Notes: a model not told the origin generated them from the sequence alone. A stretch of DNA of 20,695 nt from Ruminococcaceae bacterium UBA1730 (GCA_002315935.1 DCII01000009.1:1-20695), one strand, 5' to 3'. Positions 1 to 7,728 are shown, numbered from the stretch's first letter. A program made the numbers and translations.

Positions 1-22
1 TGCGTGCCGAGCACACAAATAC

Positions 23-67
23 AGAGCTTTAAGCTTCAACTGTTTTCGCAGATGAACTTAAAGCTCT
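23..67. terminator. Hairpin downstream of the carboxypeptidase gene
   Basis: AGAGCTTTAAG (23-33) pairs with CTTAAAGCTCT (57-67). Past a bulged C the stem continues TTCA/TGAA, giving a long stem around a short loop. It lies six bases beyond the minus-strand stop at 73. A TTTT run follows on the plus strand, while the minus strand has only a scattered T-rich tail, so it may terminate a gene left of the window as well as dacF. Direction is inferred. Confidence 0.45.
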
Positions 68-72
68 TTTGC

Positions 73-1437
73 TTATCTCATTTTCATAATATCGTTATAG
101 TTGAACATTCTGAAATCTTTTTTTCCGGATTTCGGACCCGAGCCTCTGCGTTTAAGTATAAGAATAATCAGAATAACAACAGCCGCAATAGCAGGAATTC
201 TGAAAAGCCACGAAGAAAACAGAGCTTTTAAAAGCGTTCCGAAAACGGCAAAAATGCTTCTGCTGACATTCGTTGCGGCAACAAGGTCAATTTCCTTGAT
301 AACCTCACCTGCATAAAGAACTCTTCCCCTGCAAATGACCTCGCCCTTCTTTATCGGAGCCTTCAGAACCTTCGGAACGGTATTCTCAATCGGTTCAACA
401 AGCAGTCCTCCTGCATCGGTTCCGACAGGAACAAGGCTGTAAATTGCTTCTGCCGGGTTGAGATTAACATGGTCTGTTGAAGATGAATATTTAACGGGAA
501 CCTCGCCGACAACCATATCAGGGTCTGAAATCGAAACAAGCTTCAGATTGCCGAACGCCCATTCATACATTGCCTTTGTGTCAAGGAATGCACCGTTTTC
601 ATCATAGCCGTCATTATCAACATCGGAAAACGAAGCGTTAAGGCAAACGGCAATATAATTATATCCGTCTTTTGATGCGGTTGAAACAAAGCATTTGCCT
701 GCAATTGAGGTTGAGCCCGTTTTGCCACCCTTGAGATATTTGCAGTAATAATCCTTATATGAGCTGTTGAGCATAAAATCCGTTGTGCGGATTATTCTCT
801 CCTTCTGAAGATTTGTTTCGGGCAGAGTATAGCTCGACATTGCGATAATTTCTCTGAATGCCGGGAATTCAAGAGCATATTTCATGAATTTCGCCATATC
901 CTCGGCTGAAACATAGTGGTCCTCATCGTCAAGACCGTGAGGATTGACAAAGTGGCTGTCCCTGCAACCGAGCCTTGTTGCAAGCTCATTCATCATATCA
1001 ATGAATTTCGCTCTGTCACCCTGAGCAACATAATCCGCAAGAGTTGTTGCGGCATCATTTGCACTGTGAATCAGCAGACAGCAAAGCATATCATAAAGTG
1101 AAATTTCTTCATTCGGCTTAAGACCGCTCAAAGAGCTTCCCGTGTTATCAAGCTCTCTGATACAGCTCTCGGGAACTGAAATCATTGTCGTCAGGTCATC
1201 GCAGTTTTCGAGCACCACCGCCGCAGTGATAACCTTTGTAAGGCTTGCCGGAGCGGTCTGCTTCTTTGAATTTTTCCGAAAAATAATTTCATCATTATCC
1301 GCACTTATCAGCAGAGCACAATCCGAATGCAGACCCAGCTCTTCCATTTCCTTATCATAAGATGCACCTGCCGGAACGCCGAAGAAAGCCGATAAAAGCA
1401 TCAGCATGGAAAATATAATGCAAAGTATTTTTTTCAT
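73..1437 (-). CDS. dacF: D-alanyl-D-alanine carboxypeptidase (DacF/PBP5-like, S11 family)
   Basis: A low-molecular-weight penicillin-binding protein that trims the terminal D-Ala from peptidoglycan pentapeptides outside the membrane. The 454-aa product begins with a signal peptide (about residues 1-25). All three penicilloyl-serine transferase motifs are visible: SLTK with nucleophile Ser65 and Lys68, SAN at 125-127, and KTG at 239-241. A beta-rich PBP5 C-terminal domain follows (about 300-390). The C-terminus has a hydrophobic segment near residues 410-430 and then a basic, roughly 25-residue tail, so it is anchored by a true transmembrane helix rather than the usual amphipathic helix. GAGGA precedes the ATG by about eight bases, and a good promoter lies further upstream. 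It is a single-gene unit divergent from the metallophosphoesterase. Family assignment is firm; the exact paralogue name is less so. Confidence 0.93.
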   Translation of the reverse strand: MKKILCIIFSMLMLLSAFFGVPAGASYDKEMEELGLHSDCALLISADNDEIIFRKNSKKQTAPASLTKVITAAVVLENCDDLTTMISVPESCIRELDNTGSSLSGLKPNEEISLYDMLCCLLIHSANDAATTLADYVAQGDRAKFIDMMNELATRLGCRDSHFVNPHGLDDEDHYVSAEDMAKFMKYALEFPAFREIIAMSSYTLPETNLQKERIIRTTDFMLNSSYKDYYCKYLKGGKTGSTSIAGKCFVSTASKDGYNYIAVCLNASFSDVDNDGYDENGAFLDTKAMYEWAFGNLKLVSISDPDMVVGEVPVKYSSSTDHVNLNPAEAIYSLVPVGTDAGGLLVEPIENTVPKVLKAPIKKGEVICRGRVLYAGEVIKEIDLVAATNVSRSIFAVFGTLLKALFSSWLFRIPAIAAVVILIILILKRRGSGPKSGKKDFRMFNYNDIMKMR

Positions 1438-1469
1438 TCAATCATTTCCTCAAATTTAAGTAGGCAATA

Positions 1470-1498
1470 ATTATATCATACAAAAAAAGATTACACAA
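1470..1498 (-). promoter_or_regulatory. Sigma-A promoter for dacF
   Basis: Read on the minus strand: -35 TTGTGT (1493-1498), 17-base spacer, -10 TATAAT (1470-1475). It sits about 33 bases before the dacF ATG. Confidence 0.7.
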
Positions 1499-1508
1499 TA
1501 TTTATTCC

Positions 1509-1537
1509 TTGATTTTTTCGCTAAAATAGTATATCAT
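1509..1537 (+). promoter_or_regulatory. Putative sigma-A promoter for the metallophosphoesterase
   Basis: -35 TTGATT (1509-1514), 17-base spacer, -10 TATCAT (1532-1537), 36 bases before the ATG at 1574. The match is moderate. It is divergent from the dacF promoter. Confidence 0.5.
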
Positions 1538-1573
1538 TAACGAACAGTATGAAATTCTTCAAGGAGCGGTTTT

Positions 1574-2266
1574 ATGGTTTATGTTACCGGCGATATGCAC
1601 GGAGATTTTTCCCGTTTCGATTCCTCGGTATTGAGACATATGAAGAAGGATGATACCCTCATCATATGCGGCGATTTCGGTTTCGTCTGGGATAACAGCA
1701 AAATTGAACAGAAAATTCTCAAAAAAATCGGCAACAAAAAATATAATATCTGCTTCGTTGACGGAACTCACGAGAACTTTGAGCTTCTCAATTCATACCC
1801 CGTAACAACATGGAACGGCGGCAAGGTTCACAATATCTGCGGAAACCTGTATCATCTTATGAGGGGTCAGATTTTCAAGATTGATAACATGACCTTCTTC
1901 ACTATGGGCGGCGGCGAAAGCCCCGATATTGACATCCGCTTTGAAGAAAACGCATGGTCAAAGGATGAATTTCCGTCCCGTGAAGAGCTTCTTGAGGGAG
2001 CCGCAAATCTTGAAGCCAACAACTGCCGTGTTGATTTTGTTATCACCCACGAGCCGCCAATGAAAATCAAGAGCTTTCTTAAGCTCAAGGACAGCGAAAC
2101 GGCAAGCGTAACAGGTCTCAATACATATCTTGAGGAGCTTTCCGAAGCGTGCAGATTCAGAAGATGGTTTTTCGGCTCAATGCATCTCGATAAATATATT
2201 TCAGGCTCTCATGTTGCCGTTTTCCAGAATATCATAAACGCCATAACAGGCGAGGTTTCAAGATAG
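1574..2266 (+). CDS. Calcineurin-like metallophosphoesterase
   Basis: A 230-aa cytoplasmic protein of the binuclear metallophosphoesterase superfamily; the substrate is unknown. Visible motifs are GDMHGD (Asp7, His9), GDFG (Asp34), a GTHE version of the GNHD/E motif (64-67), and THEPP (His159). The last motif, usually GHxH, reads GSMH (201-204), so its first histidine is a serine. It has no signal peptide or membrane helix. AAGGAG at 1561 sets the start. It is monocistronic, with its own promoter upstream and a strong terminator just after the stop. A second, shorter and unrelated-looking metallophosphoesterase lies at 17967. Either a nucleotide or a phosphoprotein substrate is possible; nothing in the context decides. 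Confidence 0.85.
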   Translation: MVYVTGDMHGDFSRFDSSVLRHMKKDDTLIICGDFGFVWDNSKIEQKILKKIGNKKYNICFVDGTHENFELLNSYPVTTWNGGKVHNICGNLYHLMRGQIFKIDNMTFFTMGGGESPDIDIRFEENAWSKDEFPSREELLEGAANLEANNCRVDFVITHEPPMKIKSFLKLKDSETASVTGLNTYLEELSEACRFRRWFFGSMHLDKYISGSHVAVFQNIINAITGEVSR

Positions 2267-2272
2267 TCAAAG

Positions 2273-2319
2273 TGGCTGTCGCAAATTGAATTTCTCAATT
2301 TGCGACAGCCATGTTTTTT
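2273..2319 (+). terminator. Rho-independent terminator
   Basis: A perfect 17-bp stem (2273-2289 with 2295-2311) with a five-base loop, followed by TTTTTT at 2314-2319. It ends the metallophosphoesterase transcript. The convergent deacetylase ends immediately beyond, but on the minus strand no T-run follows the stem. Confidence 0.9.
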
Positions 2320-3193
2320 ATGCCTTCCCGAAGTCGGTCAATGCTCTGAATTCATATCCCTGTTCTTTTGCATAATCAATAATTCTGCCGAGAGCATCCC
2401 TGTTGTCGGTTGAAACCGAATGAAGCAGAATGATCGCTCCCGGATGGAGCCTTGAAGTAACCTTTTCAAAAGCATAGTCCGCTCCCTTCGGAGAATCCGT
2501 GTCCCAATCCTCATAGGCAAGAGACCAGAAAACGCTTGTGAAGCCGATTGAGCCGACAAGCTCAAGAGCACTTTCGTTATATGCTCCCTCGGGAAATCTG
2601 AAAAACGGCGAAGAATAATTGAAATTCTTTCTCAGATAGTTGTCACAGAGCATAATTTCATTTGCCATCTGCTCTCTCGTCAGCTTCGAAAAATCGGGAT
2701 GCTTTGCTGAATGATTGCCTACAATGTGTCCCTCGTCAATCATCCTTTGTGTCAGCTCCGGATTTTCCTTTATTTGTTGCAGAGTGCAGAAGAAGGCGGC
2801 AGGCACATTCTTTTCCCTGAGAGTGTCAAGAACCGATGCCGTGCAGCCGTTTTCGTAACCGCAGTCAAAGGTCAGATAAAGCACCCTGCTCTGCGAAACG
2901 GTATCAAGGCAGATTGCTTTGAATTCTTTTTCTTCAAAATATTTCTGCGTATTGACCGAAATTTCATGGGGTTTTCCGTTTTTGGCTATTCCGTAGCTGT
3001 GCTCCGTGCGTTCCTCCGGAAGCTTTTTCAGATTATCGGGGTCCGAAACGGTAAGCTTCAGCTCCGGAAGGGTTGATATTTCCGCCTTGTTATCGGCAAG
3101 TGCACCGAGATTGTTGCTTTTCAGAGCACTGTCTGTGCATCCCGAAAAAAGAATCATAACGGATACAAGAAGCAGTGCAGAAATTTTCTTCAT
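2318..3193 (-). CDS. pdaA: PdaA-like polysaccharide (peptidoglycan) deacetylase, lipoprotein
   Basis: A 291-aa NodB-fold (carbohydrate esterase 4) enzyme predicted to remove N-acetyl groups from peptidoglycan sugars. The spacing and wording of its motifs resemble Bacillus PdaA, the muramic delta-lactam de-N-acetylase of spore cortex. It has a lipoprotein signal with lipobox FSGC (Cys19). Motif 1 is TFDCGYENG (108-116), with Cys in place of the second Asp/Asn. Motif 2 is HSAKH (161-165), motif 3 RFPEG (199-203), motif 4 WSLAYEDWD near 223, and motif 5 LLHS with His258. AAGGTG precedes the ATG. It is divergent from the ECF sigma gene, sharing a ~147-bp upstream region. In a spore former it would act on the cortex; in a non-sporulating gut bacterium an envelope-hardening role is equally possible. 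Confidence 0.88.
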   Translation of the reverse strand: MKKISALLLVSVMILFSGCTDSALKSNNLGALADNKAEISTLPELKLTVSDPDNLKKLPEERTEHSYGIAKNGKPHEISVNTQKYFEEKEFKAICLDTVSQSRVLYLTFDCGYENGCTASVLDTLREKNVPAAFFCTLQQIKENPELTQRMIDEGHIVGNHSAKHPDFSKLTREQMANEIMLCDNYLRKNFNYSSPFFRFPEGAYNESALELVGSIGFTSVFWSLAYEDWDTDSPKGADYAFEKVTSRLHPGAIILLHSVSTDNRDALGRIIDYAKEQGYEFRALTDFGKA

Positions 3194-3340
3194 TCAAAAT
3201 CACCTTGCAATATATAATGTAATCGTGTTATAGTGTTTGCACATGGCTGAAAAAAATTTCTGAAAAATTTTTGAAGCAATGCAACAATATTCCGTTTTCA
3301 CTTCACATATATAGTGAAAGCATTTAGGAGGGTTGGTTTC

Positions 3341-3874
3341 TTGAGCGCTCAAACCAAAAAACTCATCACCCTTGCCAAAAACGGCGATGCGGACGCATTC
3401 GGCGAGCTTTATGAGTTGTATTATAAGGAAATGTATTGCTATGCCTGCTGTGTAACAGGCAACGAAACTCTTGCACAGGATGCGGTTCAGGATGCCGTTC
3501 TTTCCGCATTCAAACAGATTGGTTCACTCAAAAACGAAGCGGCCTTCAAGGGATGGCTCTTCACAATTCTTCGTGCTTCATGCAACAGGCAATACACAAA
3601 GTGCGAAGCCGCAAAAGCATTCGTTTACATAGATGATGAAGACAGCACTGTAACAGAGCTTGCGTCTGAATCAAATCTTGAGCTTTCGGTTGAAATGCGT
3701 CAGGCTCTTGAATCTGTATCCGCAGAGGAAAGAGAAATCATTCTTCTGAGCACTCTCGGAAATTACCGTAGCCACGAAATTGCCGAAATTCTCGGAGTGA
3801 ACGCCTCAACCGTGCGTTCAAAGCTCAAGCGTGCCCTTAAAAAAATGAGAGAATATCTCGATGACAACAACTGA
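3341..3874 (+). CDS. ECF-type RNA polymerase sigma factor
   Basis: A 177-aa sigma-70 family protein with only regions 2 and 4. Region 2 spans about residues 15-85, including the WLFTILRASCNR segment. Region 4 spans about 120-170, with a helix-turn-helix ending SHEIAEILGVNASTVRSKLKR. The start is taken as TTG at 3341 because AGGAGG (3326-3331) lies nine bases upstream; the in-frame ATG at 3314 would place that ribosome binding site inside the gene. It is followed after 19 bases by the membrane-anchored beta-propeller gene, the usual sigma/anti-sigma order. Many such factors activate their own promoter, but no clear sigma-A or ECF -35/-10 pair could be fixed upstream. Its target genes are unknown; the divergent pdaA-like gene is a candidate. 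Confidence 0.88.
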   Translation: MSAQTKKLITLAKNGDADAFGELYELYYKEMYCYACCVTGNETLAQDAVQDAVLSAFKQIGSLKNEAAFKGWLFTILRASCNRQYTKCEAAKAFVYIDDEDSTVTELASESNLELSVEMRQALESVSAEEREIILLSTLGNYRSHEIAEILGVNASTVRSKLKRALKKMREYLDDNN

Positions 3875-3893
3875 CAGAAAGGAGGGGAACGAG

Positions 3894-5849
3894 ATGAACG
3901 ATAAGCAGACTCTTAAAATGATTAACAAAGAAATCAAACACGCTGCGGAAAATATTGATGTGCCTGAAAAGCTTCAGAAAGAATTTATTGTTGATATGCT
4001 TAAAAACGGGGTTAAGCAGGAAAAGGATTTTTCCGATAAAACGGGGACGAATAAGATTATATATCTCAAGCGCATCGCAACCGCCGCAGCCGCTGTATTT
4101 TTTATAACGGTTATTTCCGCCGCATTTATTTTCAAAGAAAAACCGTTCGTAATCAACACCGATGGAACAGCAGAATCCGGCTTCAATATGAATTCACCGT
4201 TAAGGGGAATCAAGAGCATTGAGGAAATAGAACAGGTGGTCAGAAATATTTTCAGCGGAAAGAAAGCCAACGATTCAAATTCTTCTGAAAATAGCGGAAA
4301 ATCCGATGAAGCCGAATATGTTGCCGCTCCGACTGACAAAAACAGCGACCTCAACCACGGAATAGTTGACGGAGAGGAAAATTCCTCGTCAAGAGTTGCG
4401 GATATAGTTAAGAATGACGGGAAATATCTTTATATTGTCACTTCATGCACAGACCGAGAAAAAGGAACAAGCTGTGAGCAGATAAAGATAGTCAGAGCAG
4501 TTCCTGCGGAAGAAATGAAAACCGTTTCAACCATCACCCTTTCAGATTCATCCGCTCATAAGGATGAATGCTTCGATATATACCTCAAAGGAAATACGCT
4601 TATCGCACTCATAAAGAGATACAGCGGAAATCCTTCCGATTCAAAGGAAGATTCAACAATTGCTCTTTTCTATGACATCTCCGACCCGAATTCTCCCGTA
4701 AAAACGAGAGAGCATATTCAGGATGGCTCATATGTAACCTCAAAGATTTACGGCGGAAAGCTCTGTCTTATTACCAATAAACAGCTCTCCGAATCAAGTG
4801 GAGACAGCCTTTCGGTTCCTGCCTTCAGCGTTAACGGCGTTGTCAGCAGACCCGGAGCGGAAAACATTCTTATGTCGGTCAATGACCCTGAAGGAAGCTA
4901 CCTTTTCATCACTCTGACTGATATTTCAGATTTATCCGCAGAGGTCGGCAAGCTTGCAATTCTCGGAAGCGGAAGCAACATTTATTGCTCCTCAAGCTCG
5001 GTTTATGTTTCAAGAGCATTTGTTTCCGTTGAGGCTGACGAGCAGGGCAACAAAAATAATCTGACAGAAATATATAAAATCAACTGCTCGGCATCCGGAA
5101 TCAGTCTTTCCGGCTCATGCACTCTTGAAGGAAACGTTCCCTCTTCGGCATTCATGGACGAATCGGGTTCAAATCTCAGAGTTGCCGCCCTCAATTCAAA
5201 TTGCGGAAACATCTATGTTCTCAACGGCAAAATGGAGGTTATCGGAAAGCTTGAAAAAGCATTCAACATCTCGTTTATTCCGAATGTTAAATTCATTGCA
5301 GATAAGGCTTACATCATCGGCTCCGGAGAAATGACCGTTATTGACCTTTCCGACCCGACCGCTCCTGCAAGCTCCGTTTCCGAAAAAACGGGCAATTTCG
5401 GGCTTGACCTCTTCAAGGTTTCGGCCTCGAAATATATCAGCATTTCTCATGATTCATCAAGCGGCTGCATGGTAATAACTCTTTATAATGTCAACGGTTC
5501 GGGAGTGCCGACGGCGGCTTCAACCTATTCTCTTGATTCAACCTTCTCATTCCCTGCCGCTAACGATACAAAAAGTCTCATGATAATTAACGGCAAGGAT
5601 ATTTTCGGAATACCCGTTATTAAGAGCAACGCCGCAACAGGCTCGGAAATTTCGGAATACATTCTTTTCAACACCTCTGACGGAATTATTTCTCCTCTCG
5701 GAACTTATGACCATGACGGAAACTACATCGGCGATGCCGCAGTCAGAGCTGAAAACATCGGAAATACTCTCTATACAATTTCCGGCGAAAAGGTTGTTGC
5801 CTTCTCGCTGGCAGATGCTTCAAAGCTTTCAACTGCCGAAATCAGATAA
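3894..5849 (+). CDS. Membrane-anchored beta-propeller protein, probable anti-sigma factor
   Basis: A 651-aa protein resembling the 'beta-propeller domain-containing' family (PF09826-like) found beside ECF sigma factors in Clostridia. An N-terminal cytosolic segment of about 60 residues contains a VPEKL motif near residue 23. One transmembrane helix follows (about 61-80), then a Ser/Asn-rich linker to about residue 150. A large extracellular domain of repeated beta-strand blades (LYIVTS, LYTIS, DISDP/DLSDP repeats) runs to the C-terminus. ATG 3894 is chosen over an in-frame start at 3861 because AAAGGAGGGG ends six bases before it. The cytosolic part probably binds the upstream sigma factor while the propeller senses an envelope signal; that role is inferred from context and topology. 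A weak hairpin terminator follows. Confidence 0.8.
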   Translation: MNDKQTLKMINKEIKHAAENIDVPEKLQKEFIVDMLKNGVKQEKDFSDKTGTNKIIYLKRIATAAAAVFFITVISAAFIFKEKPFVINTDGTAESGFNMNSPLRGIKSIEEIEQVVRNIFSGKKANDSNSSENSGKSDEAEYVAAPTDKNSDLNHGIVDGEENSSSRVADIVKNDGKYLYIVTSCTDREKGTSCEQIKIVRAVPAEEMKTVSTITLSDSSAHKDECFDIYLKGNTLIALIKRYSGNPSDSKEDSTIALFYDISDPNSPVKTREHIQDGSYVTSKIYGGKLCLITNKQLSESSGDSLSVPAFSVNGVVSRPGAENILMSVNDPEGSYLFITLTDISDLSAEVGKLAILGSGSNIYCSSSSVYVSRAFVSVEADEQGNKNNLTEIYKINCSASGISLSGSCTLEGNVPSSAFMDESGSNLRVAALNSNCGNIYVLNGKMEVIGKLEKAFNISFIPNVKFIADKAYIIGSGEMTVIDLSDPTAPASSVSEKTGNFGLDLFKVSASKYISISHDSSSGCMVITLYNVNGSGVPTAASTYSLDSTFSFPAANDTKSLMIINGKDIFGIPVIKSNAATGSEISEYILFNTSDGIISPLGTYDHDGNYIGDAAVRAENIGNTLYTISGEKVVAFSLADASKLSTAEIR

Positions 5850-5942
5850 AAGCACTTTATTCAGTTAACAACCGCTTCTGTTGGATGGCGAGCGGATTGT
5901 ATACGCCGTGCGGCACGGGGAGCCGGCGGCAGAATGATGAAC

Positions 5943-5983
5943 GGCGGAGTATAAGGCACAATATGCTCCGCCATTCTTTATTT
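5943..5983 (+). terminator. Hairpin terminator after the sigma/beta-propeller operon
   Basis: GGCGGAGTATA (5943-5953) pairs with TATGCTCCGCC (5962-5972), an 11-bp stem with one G-U pair and an eight-base loop, followed by the T-rich ATTCTTTATTT. The small minus-strand gene ends just beyond it. Confidence 0.65.
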
Positions 5984-5984
5984 C

Positions 5985-6152
5985 TTATAAATCATCTGAA
6001 TCCTGAACGGGCGTATCGTCTTCATCGGCCGGAACTCCCGTATAGCTTCCGAGAACATCAGTCTGAATCGGCGATTCATCTCTTTCGGAATAATTTCTGC
6101 ATTTGTTTTCGGGAAAGCTTCTGCATTTTTCTTTTTTTGCACTCAATCGCAT
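5985..6152 (-). CDS. Small acidic-tailed protein with TDVLGSYTG motif
   Basis: A short minus-strand gene, 55 aa from the ATG at 6152 (64 aa if the in-frame GTG at 6179 is used). The N-terminal half is basic and Cys-containing. The C-terminal half is acidic and ends with PIQTDVLGSYTGVP, a short acidic stretch and PVQDSDDL. To my recollection, tiny proteins with a ...GSYTG.P...PVQDxDDL ending recur in Clostridia genomes without a known function. That recalled pattern is the main reason to call it real rather than a chance frame. GGA lies six bases before the ATG, a weak ribosome binding site. It has no membrane segment. The start is uncertain. Confidence 0.6.
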   Translation of the reverse strand: MRLSAKKEKCRSFPENKCRNYSERDESPIQTDVLGSYTGVPADEDDTPVQDSDDL

Positions 6153-6248
6153 ATTTTTTCCATACAGCAAATTGCACACCTCTCTTTGCTTTTATTCTGC
6201 CACATTTCGTTAAAGTTATTAAAATTCTTTAAACTTAAATCGGAAAAC

Positions 6249-6277
6249 TTGACAAAGCGGAGCAAAGTGTGTAAAAT
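6249..6277 (+). promoter_or_regulatory. Sigma-A promoter for the Thr-rich surface protein
   Basis: Consensus -35 TTGACA (6249-6254), 17-base spacer, -10 TAAAAT (6272-6277). The leader would be about 50 bases, ending in AAGGATGG before the ATG at 6334. Confidence 0.85.
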
Positions 6278-6333
6278 AAAAATGTATTTATAGTGTCAAA
6301 AGACACAAATTTTTATAAGGATGGTAGTTAAAA

Positions 6334-6774
6334 ATGAAAAAGACAATTTCAATGCTGCTTGCAATTATCATTGCGGCTCTTGCAATCTGTGCTATGGCAG
6401 TAACCGTTTTTGCTGATAACGACAACGACGATCCCGTTGATCCCCTTGCAAAGGTTTCAACAACCGCAGCCACAGTAACAACAACCGCAATCGTTACAAC
6501 AACAACAGCTCCTACAACAACATCAGCTCCCACAACAACAAAGCCGACCGATATTCTTGCTGTTTCATCAACAAAGCGTGTCAGCAACGAAATCATTTCA
6601 AATGCTCCCGGTCAGACCGCTGTTGATGACGGACCGGCAACAACTTCAAAGAAAGCATCAAATATCGACACCAGTAACCCCGGAACAGGCAGCAACGTTG
6701 TTGTTCCCGCAGTTGCATTTCTCGCTCTCGCAACAGGTATCGTAGCTGTTGTTAAAACAAAGAAGGAAAACTGA
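6334..6774 (+). CDS. Thr-rich secreted protein with NPGTG sortase-like tail
   Basis: A 146-aa protein, function not recognised. Residues 1-27 form a clear signal peptide with likely cleavage after VFA. A short acidic stretch follows, then a Thr/Ala/Pro-rich linker (about 43-72), low-complexity and possibly glycosylated. The C-terminus carries NPGTG (115-119), about 20 hydrophobic residues and a basic tail KTKKEN. This is the layout of a sortase-type cell wall sorting signal, though with NPxTG in place of LPxTG. There is no globular domain, so it is a wall-attached stalk or spacer at most. It has its own consensus promoter and a strong terminator, suggesting good expression. No sortase gene is in the window. 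Confidence 0.8.
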   Translation: MKKTISMLLAIIIAALAICAMAVTVFADNDNDDPVDPLAKVSTTAATVTTTAIVTTTTAPTTTSAPTTTKPTDILAVSSTKRVSNEIISNAPGQTAVDDGPATTSKKASNIDTSNPGTGSNVVVPAVAFLALATGIVAVVKTKKEN

Positions 6775-6791
6775 TCAGTCTGAAAAATTCA

Positions 6792-6824
6792 GAGGTGCTT
6801 CAAAGCGAAGCACCTCATTTTTTT
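6792..6824. terminator. Bidirectional rho-independent terminator
   Basis: GAGGTGCTTC (6792-6801) pairs with GAAGCACCTC (6807-6816) around a five-base loop, followed by seven T. On the minus strand the same stem is followed by GAATTTTTC, so it may also end the convergent lipoprotein gene. Confidence 0.9.
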
Positions 6825-7593
6825 ATGCTTTTTCCCATTCACTCGGCTTGATGAAATAATTGAAAACCTTGCTGTGCGGAAGAGTGCATATATAATATCC
6901 GCTCAAAGAGCTGTCAATTCCCGATTTCGGAAAATAAAAATAAACATTTTCTTCGTCAATGTAGAAGGACGAAAAGTCGATAACCGAGGAAACCTTTTCC
7001 GATTGCTCATCAGAAAGCTTTTCTCCGCCGCTGTAAAAGTTCCTGTTAAGGTCATCGCTGATAAATCTGTTCATATCCTCAAGAAGAGGAGCTTCCGTTT
7101 CGGTTGAAAAATCAAGAGCACTCAATCTTCTTGCATATTGAAGCTCAAAACAGAATGTTTTATAAGAAACAGAAGGATTGCCGCCGTCAAGGCTGATTGA
7201 GTCCTTGATAATCATGCAGATTATTTTTGAATCCGCATATGTGACCTCATAGCCGAGAGTTCTTTTCCACGGATTTTCCGAATTATTCATCTCCATGAAT
7301 TTCTTCGCATTCTCGGCATTTTTCTCTCCGAAGCCCTTGATTTCATCAACATATTCCGAGATAATTCCGTTTATCAGCGAAGCGATATGTTCATCGCAGT
7401 CCTTTTTGATTTCGGGAACAGCTCCTTCAAGAACAAAAGAAACCTTTCCGTCTGAGCTTTTGAATTTTTCGTTTATTTTCATGTCGCTGATTTTCGGTGC
7501 ATCTTCTTTTATGTTCACCGTTTCTTCCTTTGAGCATCCCGCAAAGGAAAACATAAGAATGATTGCAGTTACTGCACAGATTATTTTCTTCAT
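6823..7593 (-). CDS. DUF3298/RsiV-like lipoprotein
   Basis: A 256-aa lipoprotein with lipobox FAGC (Cys20). The mature part has a two-part layout: an N-terminal segment with a conserved-looking stretch around ISLDGGNPSVSYKTF, and a C-terminal part with FYIDEENVYFYFPKSGI and a closing proline/serine segment. This matches the DUF3298 (PF11738) fold seen in the extracellular part of the lysozyme receptor RsiV and in many free lipoproteins. It lacks the cytosolic anti-sigma region of RsiV, so it is not itself an anti-sigma factor. AGGAGGT precedes the ATG by nine bases, and a promoter lies further upstream. Function is unknown; an envelope-sensing or glycan-binding role is inference. Confidence 0.75.
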   Translation of the reverse strand: MKKIICAVTAIILMFSFAGCSKEETVNIKEDAPKISDMKINEKFKSSDGKVSFVLEGAVPEIKKDCDEHIASLINGIISEYVDEIKGFGEKNAENAKKFMEMNNSENPWKRTLGYEVTYADSKIICMIIKDSISLDGGNPSVSYKTFCFELQYARRLSALDFSTETEAPLLEDMNRFISDDLNRNFYSGGEKLSDEQSEKVSSVIDFSSFYIDEENVYFYFPKSGIDSSLSGYYICTLPHSKVFNYFIKPSEWEKA

Positions 7594-7614
7594 GGAATAA
7601 TACCTCCTGCAAAT

Positions 7615-7643
7615 ATTGTATCAGTTATTTATCAATCATTCAA
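7615..7643 (-). promoter_or_regulatory. Sigma-A promoter for the DUF3298 lipoprotein
   Basis: On the minus strand: -35 TTGAAT (7638-7643), 17-base spacer, -10 TACAAT (7615-7620), about 20 bases before the ATG. It is back-to-back with the rhamnosidase promoter. Confidence 0.6.
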
Positions 7644-7669
7644 TAGCAAGGATAAATTTTTATAAAATA

Positions 7670-7698
7670 TTGCAATTTGAGATTCAATATTATAAAAT
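7670..7698 (+). promoter_or_regulatory. Sigma-A promoter for the rhamnosidase
   Basis: -35 TTGCAA (7670-7675), 17-base spacer, -10 TAAAAT (7693-7698). The leader is about 24 bases and mostly ribosome binding site. Confidence 0.65.
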
Positions 7699-7728
7699 GA
7701 AAGCATATTCCGACAGGAGGAAATGATA

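Noticed and set aside
3245..3313. Possible ECF autoregulatory promoter upstream of the sigma gene (TGCAAC, TATATA)
   Set aside because: No -35/-10 pair with sensible spacing could be fixed; AT-rich sequence gives many chance matches.
5885..6232. 115-aa plus-strand frame in the gap after the beta-propeller gene
   Set aside because: It crosses the terminator hairpin and overlaps the small minus-strand gene; composition is irregular (His/Phe/Arg-rich) and no ribosome binding site is seen.
6293..6306. GTGTC-AAAA-GACAC mini-hairpin in the leader of the Thr-rich gene
   Set aside because: Five base pairs followed by AAATTTTT; too weak for a convincing attenuator or riboswitch.
6288..6596. 102-aa Val-rich minus-strand frame opposite the Thr tract
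   Set aside because: It is the antisense of ACA/ACC repeats, which reads as Val codons; a shadow of the real gene. The same applies to the minus-strand frame at 19014-19442.
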